64,000 nt of DNA from Armatimonadota bacterium (GTDB taxonomy: Bacteria; Armatimonadota; UBA5829; JAUSEB01), in assembly GCA_030649165.1 (NCBI GenBank), contig JAUSGG010000024.1, forward strand, positions 1 to 64,000, in the 5' to 3' direction. Position 1 is the stretch's first letter; every line of letters starts with the position of its first letter. The notes under the pieces are model-generated. The model had not been told where the DNA came from. It saw only the letters and a list, made by a program, of their open reading frames with translations, and did not search any database. This document shows, in pieces, positions 16,161 to 24,027 of the stretch. A program made the position numbers and the translations under genes.

Positions 16161-17169
16161 GCTGTCTGCCATAGGCGACGTGGTTATGGCGACACCCGTC
16201 GCGGAGAGCCTCCGACGCGCCTTTCCGAGCGCCCGAATCGCCTGGTTGGTGGAAAGACGCTGCGCCGACGCCGTGATCGGCAATCCGCATCTGGACGAGG
16301 TACTGGTGTCCGAAAGGCTCCGCGGCCTTTCGTTTATTCCCACGCTCAAGACCGCGCTCGGCCTGAGAGCGCGGCGCTTCGACCTTGCAATCGACTTGCA
16401 GGGACTGGCGCGAAGCGCCCTCATGGTTCTTGCCTCAGGCGCTAAAAGCCGGATCGGGTTCGACAACGGACGGGAGTTCAGCCACCTCTGCTATAACGTT
16501 CGAGTCGGATGCGACGTCAAGCCTCACGGGATGGCCTGCCACCGCAAACTGTTGGAGCCACTCGGAATTGCGCCGGACGCGGCTTCTCGCCAAATGCTGT
16601 TTCCGCTGTCCGAGGACGACATCTCGGCCGCTCGCGAGCTTCTGTCCGCCCGCGGCCTGTCTGAGGATTCGCGTCTGGCCGCCCTCGCGCCGGCAACGAC
16701 CAGGGCTTACAAGCATTGGGTCGAAGACCGCTGGGCGGAGCTCGCCGACAGGCTTTCCGCGCAAATGGGAATGACTCCGGTCTTTCTCGGCGGTCCTTCC
16801 GACCGCGCTCTGATCGCGCGCATACAAGCGGCGATGAGCCGCCCGTCCGTGTCCCTGGCCGGCGAGACCTCCATCAAATCGGCCGCGGCCGTGGTGAAGC
16901 GGTCTCAGCTATCGGTCACTGTGGACAACGGACTTATGCACGTAAGCGTGGCCCTGGGAGCGCCGACTGTAGGGATTTGCGGTCCGACGACGGCGTGGAT
17001 GAACCACGTGGACCGGCCCAATTACCGCGTCGTGATGAAGGAGTTCGCCTGCGCGCCCTGCCGCAAACGAGTCACTTGCGAGCAGTTCGACTGCATGCGC
17101 GCCATCTCCGTCGACGATGTCGCGCGACTTGTGAATCACACATGGCGGCAGCTTGCGAATCCCCCGTAA
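16129..17169 (+). CDS. family-9 heptosyltransferase
   Basis: An ADP-heptose:LPS heptosyltransferase-type enzyme (GT9) of about 346 residues. It begins with the typical ILLVKLSAIGDVVMATPV strand and contains LAPATTRAYKHW, PVFLGGPSDR and VDNGLMHVSVALGAPTVGICGPT. It would extend the inner core on the cytosolic face. A TTG at 16129 behind GGAAGAG gives the proper amino terminus; no ATG fits. It overlaps the second WaaA-like gene. A CACAPCRKRVTC-like cysteine cluster near the end is common in the family. Confidence 0.88.
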   Translation: MILPKSILLVKLSAIGDVVMATPVAESLRRAFPSARIAWLVERRCADAVIGNPHLDEVLVSERLRGLSFIPTLKTALGLRARRFDLAIDLQGLARSALMVLASGAKSRIGFDNGREFSHLCYNVRVGCDVKPHGMACHRKLLEPLGIAPDAASRQMLFPLSEDDISAARELLSARGLSEDSRLAALAPATTRAYKHWVEDRWAELADRLSAQMGMTPVFLGGPSDRALIARIQAAMSRPSVSLAGETSIKSAAAVVKRSQLSVTVDNGLMHVSVALGAPTVGICGPTTAWMNHVDRPNYRVVMKEFACAPCRKRVTCEQFDCMRAISVDDVARLVNHTWRQLANPP

Positions 17170-17611
17170 TCCCCTCTCCCTACGAGGGAGAGGGTTAGGG
17201 TGAGGGTGGAAGTCTTGGCTGAAGACCCACTATAGCCCGAAGAGAAAAAGAACCATTCCTATGCTTCGGGACATGTTTTGGGAGTGTTCAAGAACCGTCA
17301 TTCCGAGGAGGAACGACGAGGAATCTGCTTTTTCGGAATGCAAGATCGTGCTCAAAAGCAGATTTCTCGCTCCGCTCCTAAGGAACTGGGCGCCGGAAAC
17401 GTCGTACTTGTGCGTCCTTCGGCAGCGTCGCTACCGCTCTGCTACCGAAGGATCGGTTGGTTCCCTTCCGAAATAACCCCGCCTGCGGGGTCGGATGCTC
17501 GAAATGACGTGAGCGGACGCTTCTATCATGCGGGAACGGCCTAATGAGGCTAACTGCCGGACCTCGCAAGAGTCAGTTCCCGCGGGCAACACTGATCGAC
17601 AAGGAAACCGA
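17170..17611. repeat. repeat-filled gap before the GT4 gene
   Basis: 17171-17252 is the second copy of the 82-bp composite that precedes waaA. 17413-17456 is a reverse-oriented CCTTCGG hairpin, and 17527-17585 is a reverse-oriented GCGGGAAC/GTTCCCGC element. The rest (17260-17410) shows no gene or clear signal. Confidence 0.75.
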
Positions 17612-18736
17612 TTGACTCTTAACACATTGCACATCGAGACAGGCCGCCACCTCTACGGCGGCGCGTTCCAGGCGGCTCATCTGGTGAGGGGTCTAATAGC
17701 CCGTGGACACCGCGCGGCATTGCTCTGCCCGGAAGGCAGCGGCATTCAGCGCGAGCTCGACGGGCAGGCCCCTGTGTACGCCGTGCCTTTCCGAAGCGCC
17801 GGCGAGCTCGGTTTCATCTTCCGCGCCGCCCGCGTAATACGCAGGGTGAAACCGGATATCGTCCACCTGCACAGCAGGCGCGGAGCCGACGTCCTCGGCG
17901 CGATGGCCGCCAGGTTGTGCCGCGCCCCGGCGGTGATCACTTCCCGCCGTGTCGACGATCCGATCCGCCGCAATCTCTGGAACCGCGTCCGCTTCGGCCC
18001 GTTGTGCGACCGCGTAGTCGCCATTTCCGAGGGAATCAGAAACGTCGTCATCGCCGGCGGCGTTCCTGAGAGCAAGGTCAGCCTCGTGCACAGCGCGGTT
18101 GACGTGGCGCAGTATCGGAAGCCGCGCGACCGCCGGTGGTTCGAAACGGAGTTTGGGCTGCAAGGCGACGAGCTGGCCGTCGGGGTAATCGCTCAGTTGA
18201 TTCGGAGGAAAGGCCACGCTTTTCTGCTGCGGGCCATGCCCGACATATTGCGCACGGTCCCCAAATGCAGACTCTTGTTTTTCGGTCAGGGCGGAGACGA
18301 ATCCGAGCTGCGCGATCTGGTTGACAGTTTAGGGTTGAGCGACAAGATCATCTTCGCCGGCTTCCGTACGGATATGGAGCGAATACTGCCGAACCTGGAC
18401 CTGGTTGCGCATCCCGCGCTTACCGAGGGGCTGGGAGTATCGCTGCTTCAGGCCGCGGCCGCCGGCGCTCCCATCGTGGCGGCCGCAGCCGGCGGTATTC
18501 CGGAAATCGTACTGCATCTCAAGACGGGATGGCTGATTCCGCCGTCCGATTCAGCGGCCATATCCGAAGCGGTCTGCTCGGCCCTGACGGACCGCGATCT
18601 CGCCCAGCGGTTGGCGCGAAACGCTCGAGAACACGTGGAGGCCAATTTCGGCCTCGATCAGATGATCGAGGGGAATCTGAAAGTGTACCGAGAGGCCCTG
18701 GCTGCACGAGGCCATAATAACATGGCGGGACTATAA
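17612..18736 (+). CDS. family-4 glycosyltransferase
   Basis: A GT-B enzyme with HLYGGAFQAAHLVRGL near the start and the GT4 donor-site region later: GVIAQLIRRKGH, LLFFGQGGDE and the E-x7-E-like stretch HPALTEGLGVSLLQAAAAGAPIV (written here in part). I place the start at TTG 17612, behind AAGGAAA, because the next residues are the conserved first strand. An upstream in-frame ATG at 17528 would add 28 residues read from a repeat. Probably an LPS-core or O-polysaccharide sugar transferase; the sugar is unknown. Confidence 0.85.
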   Translation: MTLNTLHIETGRHLYGGAFQAAHLVRGLIARGHRAALLCPEGSGIQRELDGQAPVYAVPFRSAGELGFIFRAARVIRRVKPDIVHLHSRRGADVLGAMAARLCRAPAVITSRRVDDPIRRNLWNRVRFGPLCDRVVAISEGIRNVVIAGGVPESKVSLVHSAVDVAQYRKPRDRRWFETEFGLQGDELAVGVIAQLIRRKGHAFLLRAMPDILRTVPKCRLLFFGQGGDESELRDLVDSLGLSDKIIFAGFRTDMERILPNLDLVAHPALTEGLGVSLLQAAAAGAPIVAAAAGGIPEIVLHLKTGWLIPPSDSAAISEAVCSALTDRDLAQRLARNAREHVEANFGLDQMIEGNLKVYREALAARGHNNMAGL

Positions 18737-18742
18737 GAAGGC

Positions 18743-19885
18743 TCAGGCTTGACCGAAGCGTCGATTGATGAGCTCTTGGAACCGCCTGGCCTGTGTTTGG
18801 ACGCTGAACTCCGCCTCAGCTCGCCGCCGTCCGGCCTCTCCCATGCGTTGTGCAAGGGCCGAGTCAGTGAGTACTCGTATTATTGCATGCGCGGCGTCTT
18901 CCGGGCTTAAGGGATCTACCAAGCTGCCAGTTACTCCGTCCACCAGGGCTTCGGGTACTCCCCCGGCCAATCCTCCTATCACAGGCCGTCCACAAGCTTG
19001 CGCCTCAAGGAGAACAATACCGAATCCTTCACAGTCGCCGTTCGGAAGGGTCCGGTTGATCAACGCGAAGACGTCGCAAAGGCGGTACAAGTCCGGCAGA
19101 TTCACATCCTCGACATCTCCGAGAAACAGCACGTGGTTCCGCATTCCCAGGCCCTCCGCAAGATCTTGAAGTTCGCGCAGGTAAGCGCCGGAACCTACAA
19201 TCGCATAGCAGGCTTCAGGCACGGCTCGTACAACGGTGGGGAGCGCCCTGATCATTGTGTCAAAGCCTTTGCGCTCGATTAACCTGCCAACGCTGAGAAT
19301 GATCTTCCTGCCCTCAAATCCGAGGCTGTTCGCAATCTTCGAATCCTTCAGGCCGGGAGTGAAGAAATCCACATCCACGGGGGGAGGGATAATCTCAATA
19401 CGGTCATCAGCAATTCCGAGGCGGAGCAGCAGTTCCTTCGTGTGCCTGCTAATCGTGACAACAACTTCAGCGTTGAGGAGGACTTTCCGCTTTAAGGCTA
19501 ATCGTTGGGGCTTCTGCTCAGGAGAGATGTCTTTACCGTAGCTGAAAACCAGGTATGGTCTCCCGGTCAGATGTTTCAAAGTGTAGCCAACTCGTCCATC
19601 CGGCGTCACGACGCCACAATGAACATAGCGAATGTTGTGTCGAGCGACGAGGCCGGCGGCTGTAACTACCATTATCAGGTGGCGAAGTTTTCGGGCGAAT
19701 CCCGGGCAGGTAGCCGTTGTTACAGCCAGATTCTGAGCAGCGTCGAACTCCTTGCCTCCGGGACGAGGAAGCGTAAGAACGTGAAACAGCCCAGTTGGCA
19801 AGCTGCTGTAAAGATCGTATATATAGTTTTGTATACCACCTCTGGCCGGTGGATAGTTTGCGGACACAAGCAAGCCTTGAGGCAT
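18743..19885 (-). CDS. family-4 glycosyltransferase
   Basis: A 380-residue GT-B glycosyltransferase. The amino end PQGLLVSANYPPARGGIQNYIYDL, given here only for orientation at residues 2-25, has the GG(I/V) loop of GT4 enzymes. Later come ILSVGRLIERKGFDTMIRA, YAIVGSGAYL and the donor motif CEGFGIVLLEAQACGRPVI. The gene converges with the + strand GT4 gene, with 6 bases between the stops, and is followed on its own side by a methyltransferase gene 26 bases upstream. Likely a mannosyl- or glucosyltransferase for a surface glycan. Confidence 0.87.
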   Translation of the reverse strand: MPQGLLVSANYPPARGGIQNYIYDLYSSLPTGLFHVLTLPRPGGKEFDAAQNLAVTTATCPGFARKLRHLIMVVTAAGLVARHNIRYVHCGVVTPDGRVGYTLKHLTGRPYLVFSYGKDISPEQKPQRLALKRKVLLNAEVVVTISRHTKELLLRLGIADDRIEIIPPPVDVDFFTPGLKDSKIANSLGFEGRKIILSVGRLIERKGFDTMIRALPTVVRAVPEACYAIVGSGAYLRELQDLAEGLGMRNHVLFLGDVEDVNLPDLYRLCDVFALINRTLPNGDCEGFGIVLLEAQACGRPVIGGLAGGVPEALVDGVTGSLVDPLSPEDAAHAIIRVLTDSALAQRMGEAGRRRAEAEFSVQTQARRFQELINRRFGQA

Positions 19886-19911
19886 CTCGGATTCTCCAGA
19901 CTAAACCCCGA

Positions 19912-20616
19912 TCAGATCTTCCTCGCGACTATTAAGAACTGATCCCCGGTTCTCCCACCGAAGGTGAGATTCTGAGCGATGGTGTTCAATAGGCGCAATT
20001 TCAGGCCGTACAACCTGGTGAATGATGCGGCATACGTGCATTTTACGGTACGGCAACCTGCCGACTCCAGAAAGGTCCGCACCTCGTTACTGGAAAAAGC
20101 CTGGATGTGGGTAGGGTCCTGCTTTTGGGCTTGGGAGAGTTTGGAAACCCCTGTGATCGCGCGCTGCGCCCGGCCGACTATGGACTCATACACCGGAGTT
20201 ACCACGAGTATTTTCCCGCCGGGCCTCACCTTTTGCAGGATATTGTCTAGCGCGGCCCGCGGATCGTCGAGGTGTTCTAAGACGTCAATCAAATACACCC
20301 AATCGTATAGGACGCTTGGCGTATAGTCGGCGAAAGAGCAACATTCGACATCATGCCCCTTGGCCTGACAAATCTTGACGTAATGAAGGCTAACGTCGAT
20401 TCCCTTTATGCGCTGGACACCCAGGTTCCTCAGGAGGTCGAGCCAGAAACCGTCTCCGCATCCTATTTCAAGAAAGGATTGGCTTGTATCCTCCGCGGCG
20501 AACCAGTCGACCAAAACACGTGTTACCGCTCTGTGATGGGCCTTGACTAGCCGATTTCGAGTCAGAATTCGTTCTGTTGCGTAATCTTCCCAATCGACTG
20601 ACGAATTTGAAACCAA
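19912..20616 (-). CDS. class I SAM-dependent methyltransferase
   Basis: The 234-residue protein has the Rossmann motif I FLEIGCGDGFWLDLL (about 48-62), IKGIDVS for motif II, and YLIDVLEHLDDP (about 112-123) before a VRPGGKILVVTP strand. This is the UbiG/COQ5-like methyltransferase_11 pattern. Together with the neighbouring glycosyltransferase it probably modifies a glycan or its lipid carrier. Substrate unknown. Confidence 0.85.
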   Translation of the reverse strand: MVSNSSVDWEDYATERILTRNRLVKAHHRAVTRVLVDWFAAEDTSQSFLEIGCGDGFWLDLLRNLGVQRIKGIDVSLHYVKICQAKGHDVECCSFADYTPSVLYDWVYLIDVLEHLDDPRAALDNILQKVRPGGKILVVTPVYESIVGRAQRAITGVSKLSQAQKQDPTHIQAFSSNEVRTFLESAGCRTVKCTYAASFTRLYGLKLRLLNTIAQNLTFGGRTGDQFLIVARKI

Positions 20617-21007
20617 CGTTTGCCCCCATCTGCATTCATCGCATCTTAGCTTTTGTGGCGCGGATTGTCAATCGACTTCAGGCGTCGGGGCGCTTCCCAT
20701 ATTCAAGGTGGCTAAGACACTCCGGATTTAACCACGAAAGCACGAAACGGATGTGGAAGGCGGAGCTAACCGTCGCTCAATAGGCGACCGTGAGACGGCC
20801 CTCCGAGACGCGACTGCCACCGGGCTGTAAAGCTAAGCGGTTCCAATCGCGCCCGAAACAGAAGACCAGGATTCCCAATCCGAACTGACCCGCCCCTTAA
20901 CCTTTTTCCCTGTACGCGAACGGGGCCGGGACATCCATCCCGACCCGTCCATCCACGAAGGAGTTCACTACGCTCTACTCCTCCGACTCCTTCGACTCTT
21001 CCGACTC
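20617..21007. other. 391-bp intergenic region without a recognised gene
   Basis: It holds a CCACGAAAGCACGAAA unit (about 20731-20746; related strings near 59950 and 62998). A structured GC-rich stretch (20770-20860) has GTCGC/GCGAC and CCGT/ACGG hairpins. A simple repeat of CCGACTC-like units (20973-21008) recurs as GAGTCGGA runs near 23952, 36164 and 61842. No downstream + strand gene would use a leader here. Confidence 0.6.
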
Positions 21008-23278
21008 CTAATCCACCGTCACCTTAAACTGCACCGTCCCGCTCCCACCGGCGGCAACGGTGGAAATCGTCCACCGCACCTTGTTCGCCGCGCTGTCGTA
21101 CGTCCCCGCGGACGTAGCTGAGCCGCTCACGTACGTGCAGTTTGCCGGTATCGCGTTCTCGATCGACACTGCTGTTGCGGCAGCATTCCCCGTGTTCCGA
21201 AAGGTGATTGTGTAAGTCACGGTGTCGCCCGGCTTGGGGCTCGCGTTATCGGCCGCGAGCGTAAGCGTGATATTCGGCGTTCCAGTGACCGGAGGAGGCG
21301 GACTGCTTCCCTGCTTTTTCAGCTTGTAGGCAAAACCCACGTCCGAAGCGCCGATGCTCACCGGTATCACGGCTGTTCCGTCGGAGTTCACGGTGATCGT
21401 CACGGCCTCTTTGATTTGCGTTGAAGCGTTGGTGTCCACCGTGCTGTAACGCTGGAGCGTATAGGTCCCAGTCTCCAGACCGGCAATCCTCACCGTTCCG
21501 CTCTGCGCGATTGGGTTTGGCGGCGCCGGAAGCGTGCTGCCGGGATAGCCCCAATCGCTGATCAGTCTGGCCCACACGTCCGTAAGGTTCTTCGCGAAAA
21601 AGTAAGCGCGGTCCCGGTTGTGCATCGACACGACCATAATCTGGCCGTTTGAGCAAGTCACCTTCGGGCTGGGGTTCGTGTCGTCGCTAACGGAATACGT
21701 GGTCTCCTGCGTCAGTCCCACAAACTCCTCACCCGCCATATAGTTCGCCAGCGGCTTGAATATCCACATCTTCTCCCCGCCGTTCTCATAGCCAGGCCCG
21801 CCAAGCATATAGCTCATCTTCCAGTGCGCGACCGACAGTCCGGCGAACATGCCCGCCCACATGGCGTCGCGGAAATGCCTCGCGCCCGGATCGTCCGCGT
21901 AGGCGGTGTTCCAATCGGGGAAACCGGACGATCCCGGGTATCGATAGATCAACCCAAACTCGTTCCACGAAAGCGGCTTCATCCACTTGTACCGCTTATA
22001 CTGCAGACGCGCCAGCCGGTCGGCGTAGACCGCCATGTCCATCCAGGGATAGGAAAGATTGGATCCCATCTTTTCCAGATTGGGACTGCTCGCTTTGATA
22101 CCCCAGCCCTGCGTGTATTTCGCGTAATCGTGATACTGCGAGAAATCCATCGCCGCGTTGTTGAATGGAACGCTCGTCGCCTGAAGCTCGCCCGATCCGT
22201 TGTCGCCTGAAGCGAGGTGGGGCTGCTCGGCGTAACCGTGAACGTAATTCGCCATCTCGATGTGCCAGTCATAGCTCGCGGAGCTTCCGCCGGTCTCATT
22301 GATGAAATCGAAGCTGAGGAAGTTCGTGGAGTATCCCCATCGCGCCAGCCAATACCGCAGCTTGCGCTTATATATCTCCTTGGCGGCGGACAATGTGAAG
22401 AACTCGGTCACGTTGGCGCACGGCGCTTCTCTTACGGTCAGCCGGACATACTGGCTGCTCATGTCTTTGATATAAGTCCAGTCGTCGAGGCACCAGACGA
22501 CGCGTATGTCGTTCGTCAGCGCTACGTTGAAGAAATTGTCGATGCTCAGCGCGCGGGTCATATTGTAGTTGTTAAGGCTCTTCACGCCGCCGTTCTTGTT
22601 GACGTCGTACGGCTCGATGTTCATACTGGTGAAGAACGCTCTCGTGTAGGTGGCGCCATTTGCCTTCATCTTCGGGAAGGCCAACTCCGGGCCGCCCCCC
22701 ATACTGTAGCCGGAATAGTCGGTCCCGATCGGGTAGAAGCCGGAACCGTCCGTAAATCGGAAGAACCGTCTGTCGTTCGGGTTGACCTCGATAAACCCGT
22801 GCCGCGAGCTTGACGCGCAGTTGAACGTTCGAGCAGTTGTACTGACCGTGTCGGCGCCGTACTTGACTCTGATGTAATAGCGCCACTGCCCCACGGTTGT
22901 GGGAGCAAAACGCAGTCTCCACGAAGTCGAACCGCTGGAAGACTGATACCAGAAGCACGGCCACTCCTGCGTCGCGCCGTCGGGAGCTGTAATGACCGCG
23001 TCTACCAGGATTCCCTTTTTATTGTAGTACTGACTTCCGAGGGCCGTGAGGTTTGGGTTGAAGGGATTGTAGTCCGTAAATGCAGTCCCCACGTTCGTGA
23101 TCTGAATGGTCGCTTCATATTTGTCGAATCTGGGAACGCCGGAACTCGAGTAACCGGACAGGTTGTCCGATACAATCGTCACCACCGGCTGGGCTGCAAC
23201 CGGATGCGGCGCGATTCCCCCGAGAATCAGGGCCGAGACGGCCACAGCCGCCATCAACAAGCTGGTTCCTTTGCGCAT
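21008..23278 (-). CDS. secreted DUF5060 glycoside hydrolase with carboxyl-terminal DUF11 domain
   Basis: A 756-residue secreted protein. Order: signal peptide (1-29), DUF5060-like beta domain (about 32-155), a TIM-barrel hydrolase domain (about 160-540), a beta-rich region with YTLQRYSTVD (about 590-655), a PPPP linker (about 663-668), and a DUF11-type repeat domain (about 673-756). Candidate catalytic acids are Glu328 in FDFINETGG and Glu440 in PLSWNEFGL, as in clan GH-A enzymes. It would cut plant or microbial polysaccharide outside the cell; the substrate cannot be told. AAGGAGTG lies just before the ATG. It stands alone. Confidence 0.8.
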   Translation of the reverse strand: MRKGTSLLMAAVAVSALILGGIAPHPVAAQPVVTIVSDNLSGYSSSGVPRFDKYEATIQITNVGTAFTDYNPFNPNLTALGSQYYNKKGILVDAVITAPDGATQEWPCFWYQSSSGSTSWRLRFAPTTVGQWRYYIRVKYGADTVSTTARTFNCASSSRHGFIEVNPNDRRFFRFTDGSGFYPIGTDYSGYSMGGGPELAFPKMKANGATYTRAFFTSMNIEPYDVNKNGGVKSLNNYNMTRALSIDNFFNVALTNDIRVVWCLDDWTYIKDMSSQYVRLTVREAPCANVTEFFTLSAAKEIYKRKLRYWLARWGYSTNFLSFDFINETGGSSASYDWHIEMANYVHGYAEQPHLASGDNGSGELQATSVPFNNAAMDFSQYHDYAKYTQGWGIKASSPNLEKMGSNLSYPWMDMAVYADRLARLQYKRYKWMKPLSWNEFGLIYRYPGSSGFPDWNTAYADDPGARHFRDAMWAGMFAGLSVAHWKMSYMLGGPGYENGGEKMWIFKPLANYMAGEEFVGLTQETTYSVSDDTNPSPKVTCSNGQIMVVSMHNRDRAYFFAKNLTDVWARLISDWGYPGSTLPAPPNPIAQSGTVRIAGLETGTYTLQRYSTVDTNASTQIKEAVTITVNSDGTAVIPVSIGASDVGFAYKLKKQGSSPPPPVTGTPNITLTLAADNASPKPGDTVTYTITFRNTGNAAATAVSIENAIPANCTYVSGSATSAGTYDSAANKVRWTISTVAAGGSGTVQFKVTVD

Positions 23279-24027
23279 GCTTTCACTCCTTACAATGCGA
23301 TTGGCCTGGCTGCCGTCGAATCAAGGTCAACCACCTGAAATATTTATTCCATAATTCAAGTGTTATAACACTGCCGGAATATGGCACAACATAAAGATTT
23401 GAAGCAGTCAGGCATAGGGCTGCGTCGCGCTTGCGTAAGAGAGGGCGGGCTTTCTCTGCTGTCCGTTCGGATTGGAAGACCTTCCATGGACATCATAGAA
23501 CAAGCTACTTCCGTTCAGCTTCGCGCAGATACTTGCGGCAGCCAACTAACGGCTGCCATTCTTTACGTTAGACGCCTGAGCTTGTTACAGAGTTCCCGCC
23601 TGCTCGCCACATTTCTGCCACTTTTGTCCATATAAGCTTCAATTATATGCCTGAATGCTTCGCCCTGAACAACCGGTCAGTTCCTACCAGAACATTTTCC
23701 CCCGCCAAACCGTCAGAACAAAAGGCGAAGCAAGAAAACCGGCGTCAAGCGGCCCAATAACTCCTCTTCCGCCAAGCGATCCGGTAACTCCCTCTCCCTG
23801 GAGGGGAGAGGGCTGGACGTTAGAGTGTAGCAGGCTACCGCGAGGCTGTCCCGGTAACTCCCTCTCCCTGGAAGGGAGAGGGCTGGGGTGAGGGTTGAAC
23901 GTTGAATGGCTGACGAGAGTCTACTCGGACGCAGAGGACCTGTTTCTGTGCTTCCGACTCGTCCGACTCCTTCGTTCTCGCCCTCCGGCTTGACTTCGGC
24001 TGAGCTGTGCGTTAGATTAGACTGTGG
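23279..24027. other. 749-bp intergenic region: divergent promoter area and repeats
   Basis: A 12-base perfect palindrome GTGTTATAACAC (23360-23371) lies about 85 bases before the hydrolase start and could be an operator. AT-rich bases 23335-23375 are the most promoter-like. 23786-23815 and 23856-23898 are CCCTCTCCC repeats, separated by about 70 bases. 23952-23990 holds CCGACTCGTCCGACTCC simple repeats. A short open frame at 23381-23635 has no support. Confidence 0.6.

Noticed and set aside
20770-20860. Possible cyclic-di-GMP-I-like riboswitch (GAGACGC, GCCACCGGGC)
   Set aside because: Only partial likeness, the key GGCAAACC and tetraloop parts do not fit, and no gene follows on that strand.
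23381-23635. 84-codon frame in the gap after the DUF5060 hydrolase
   Set aside because: No ribosome binding site, no recognisable features, and composition like the surrounding non-coding DNA.
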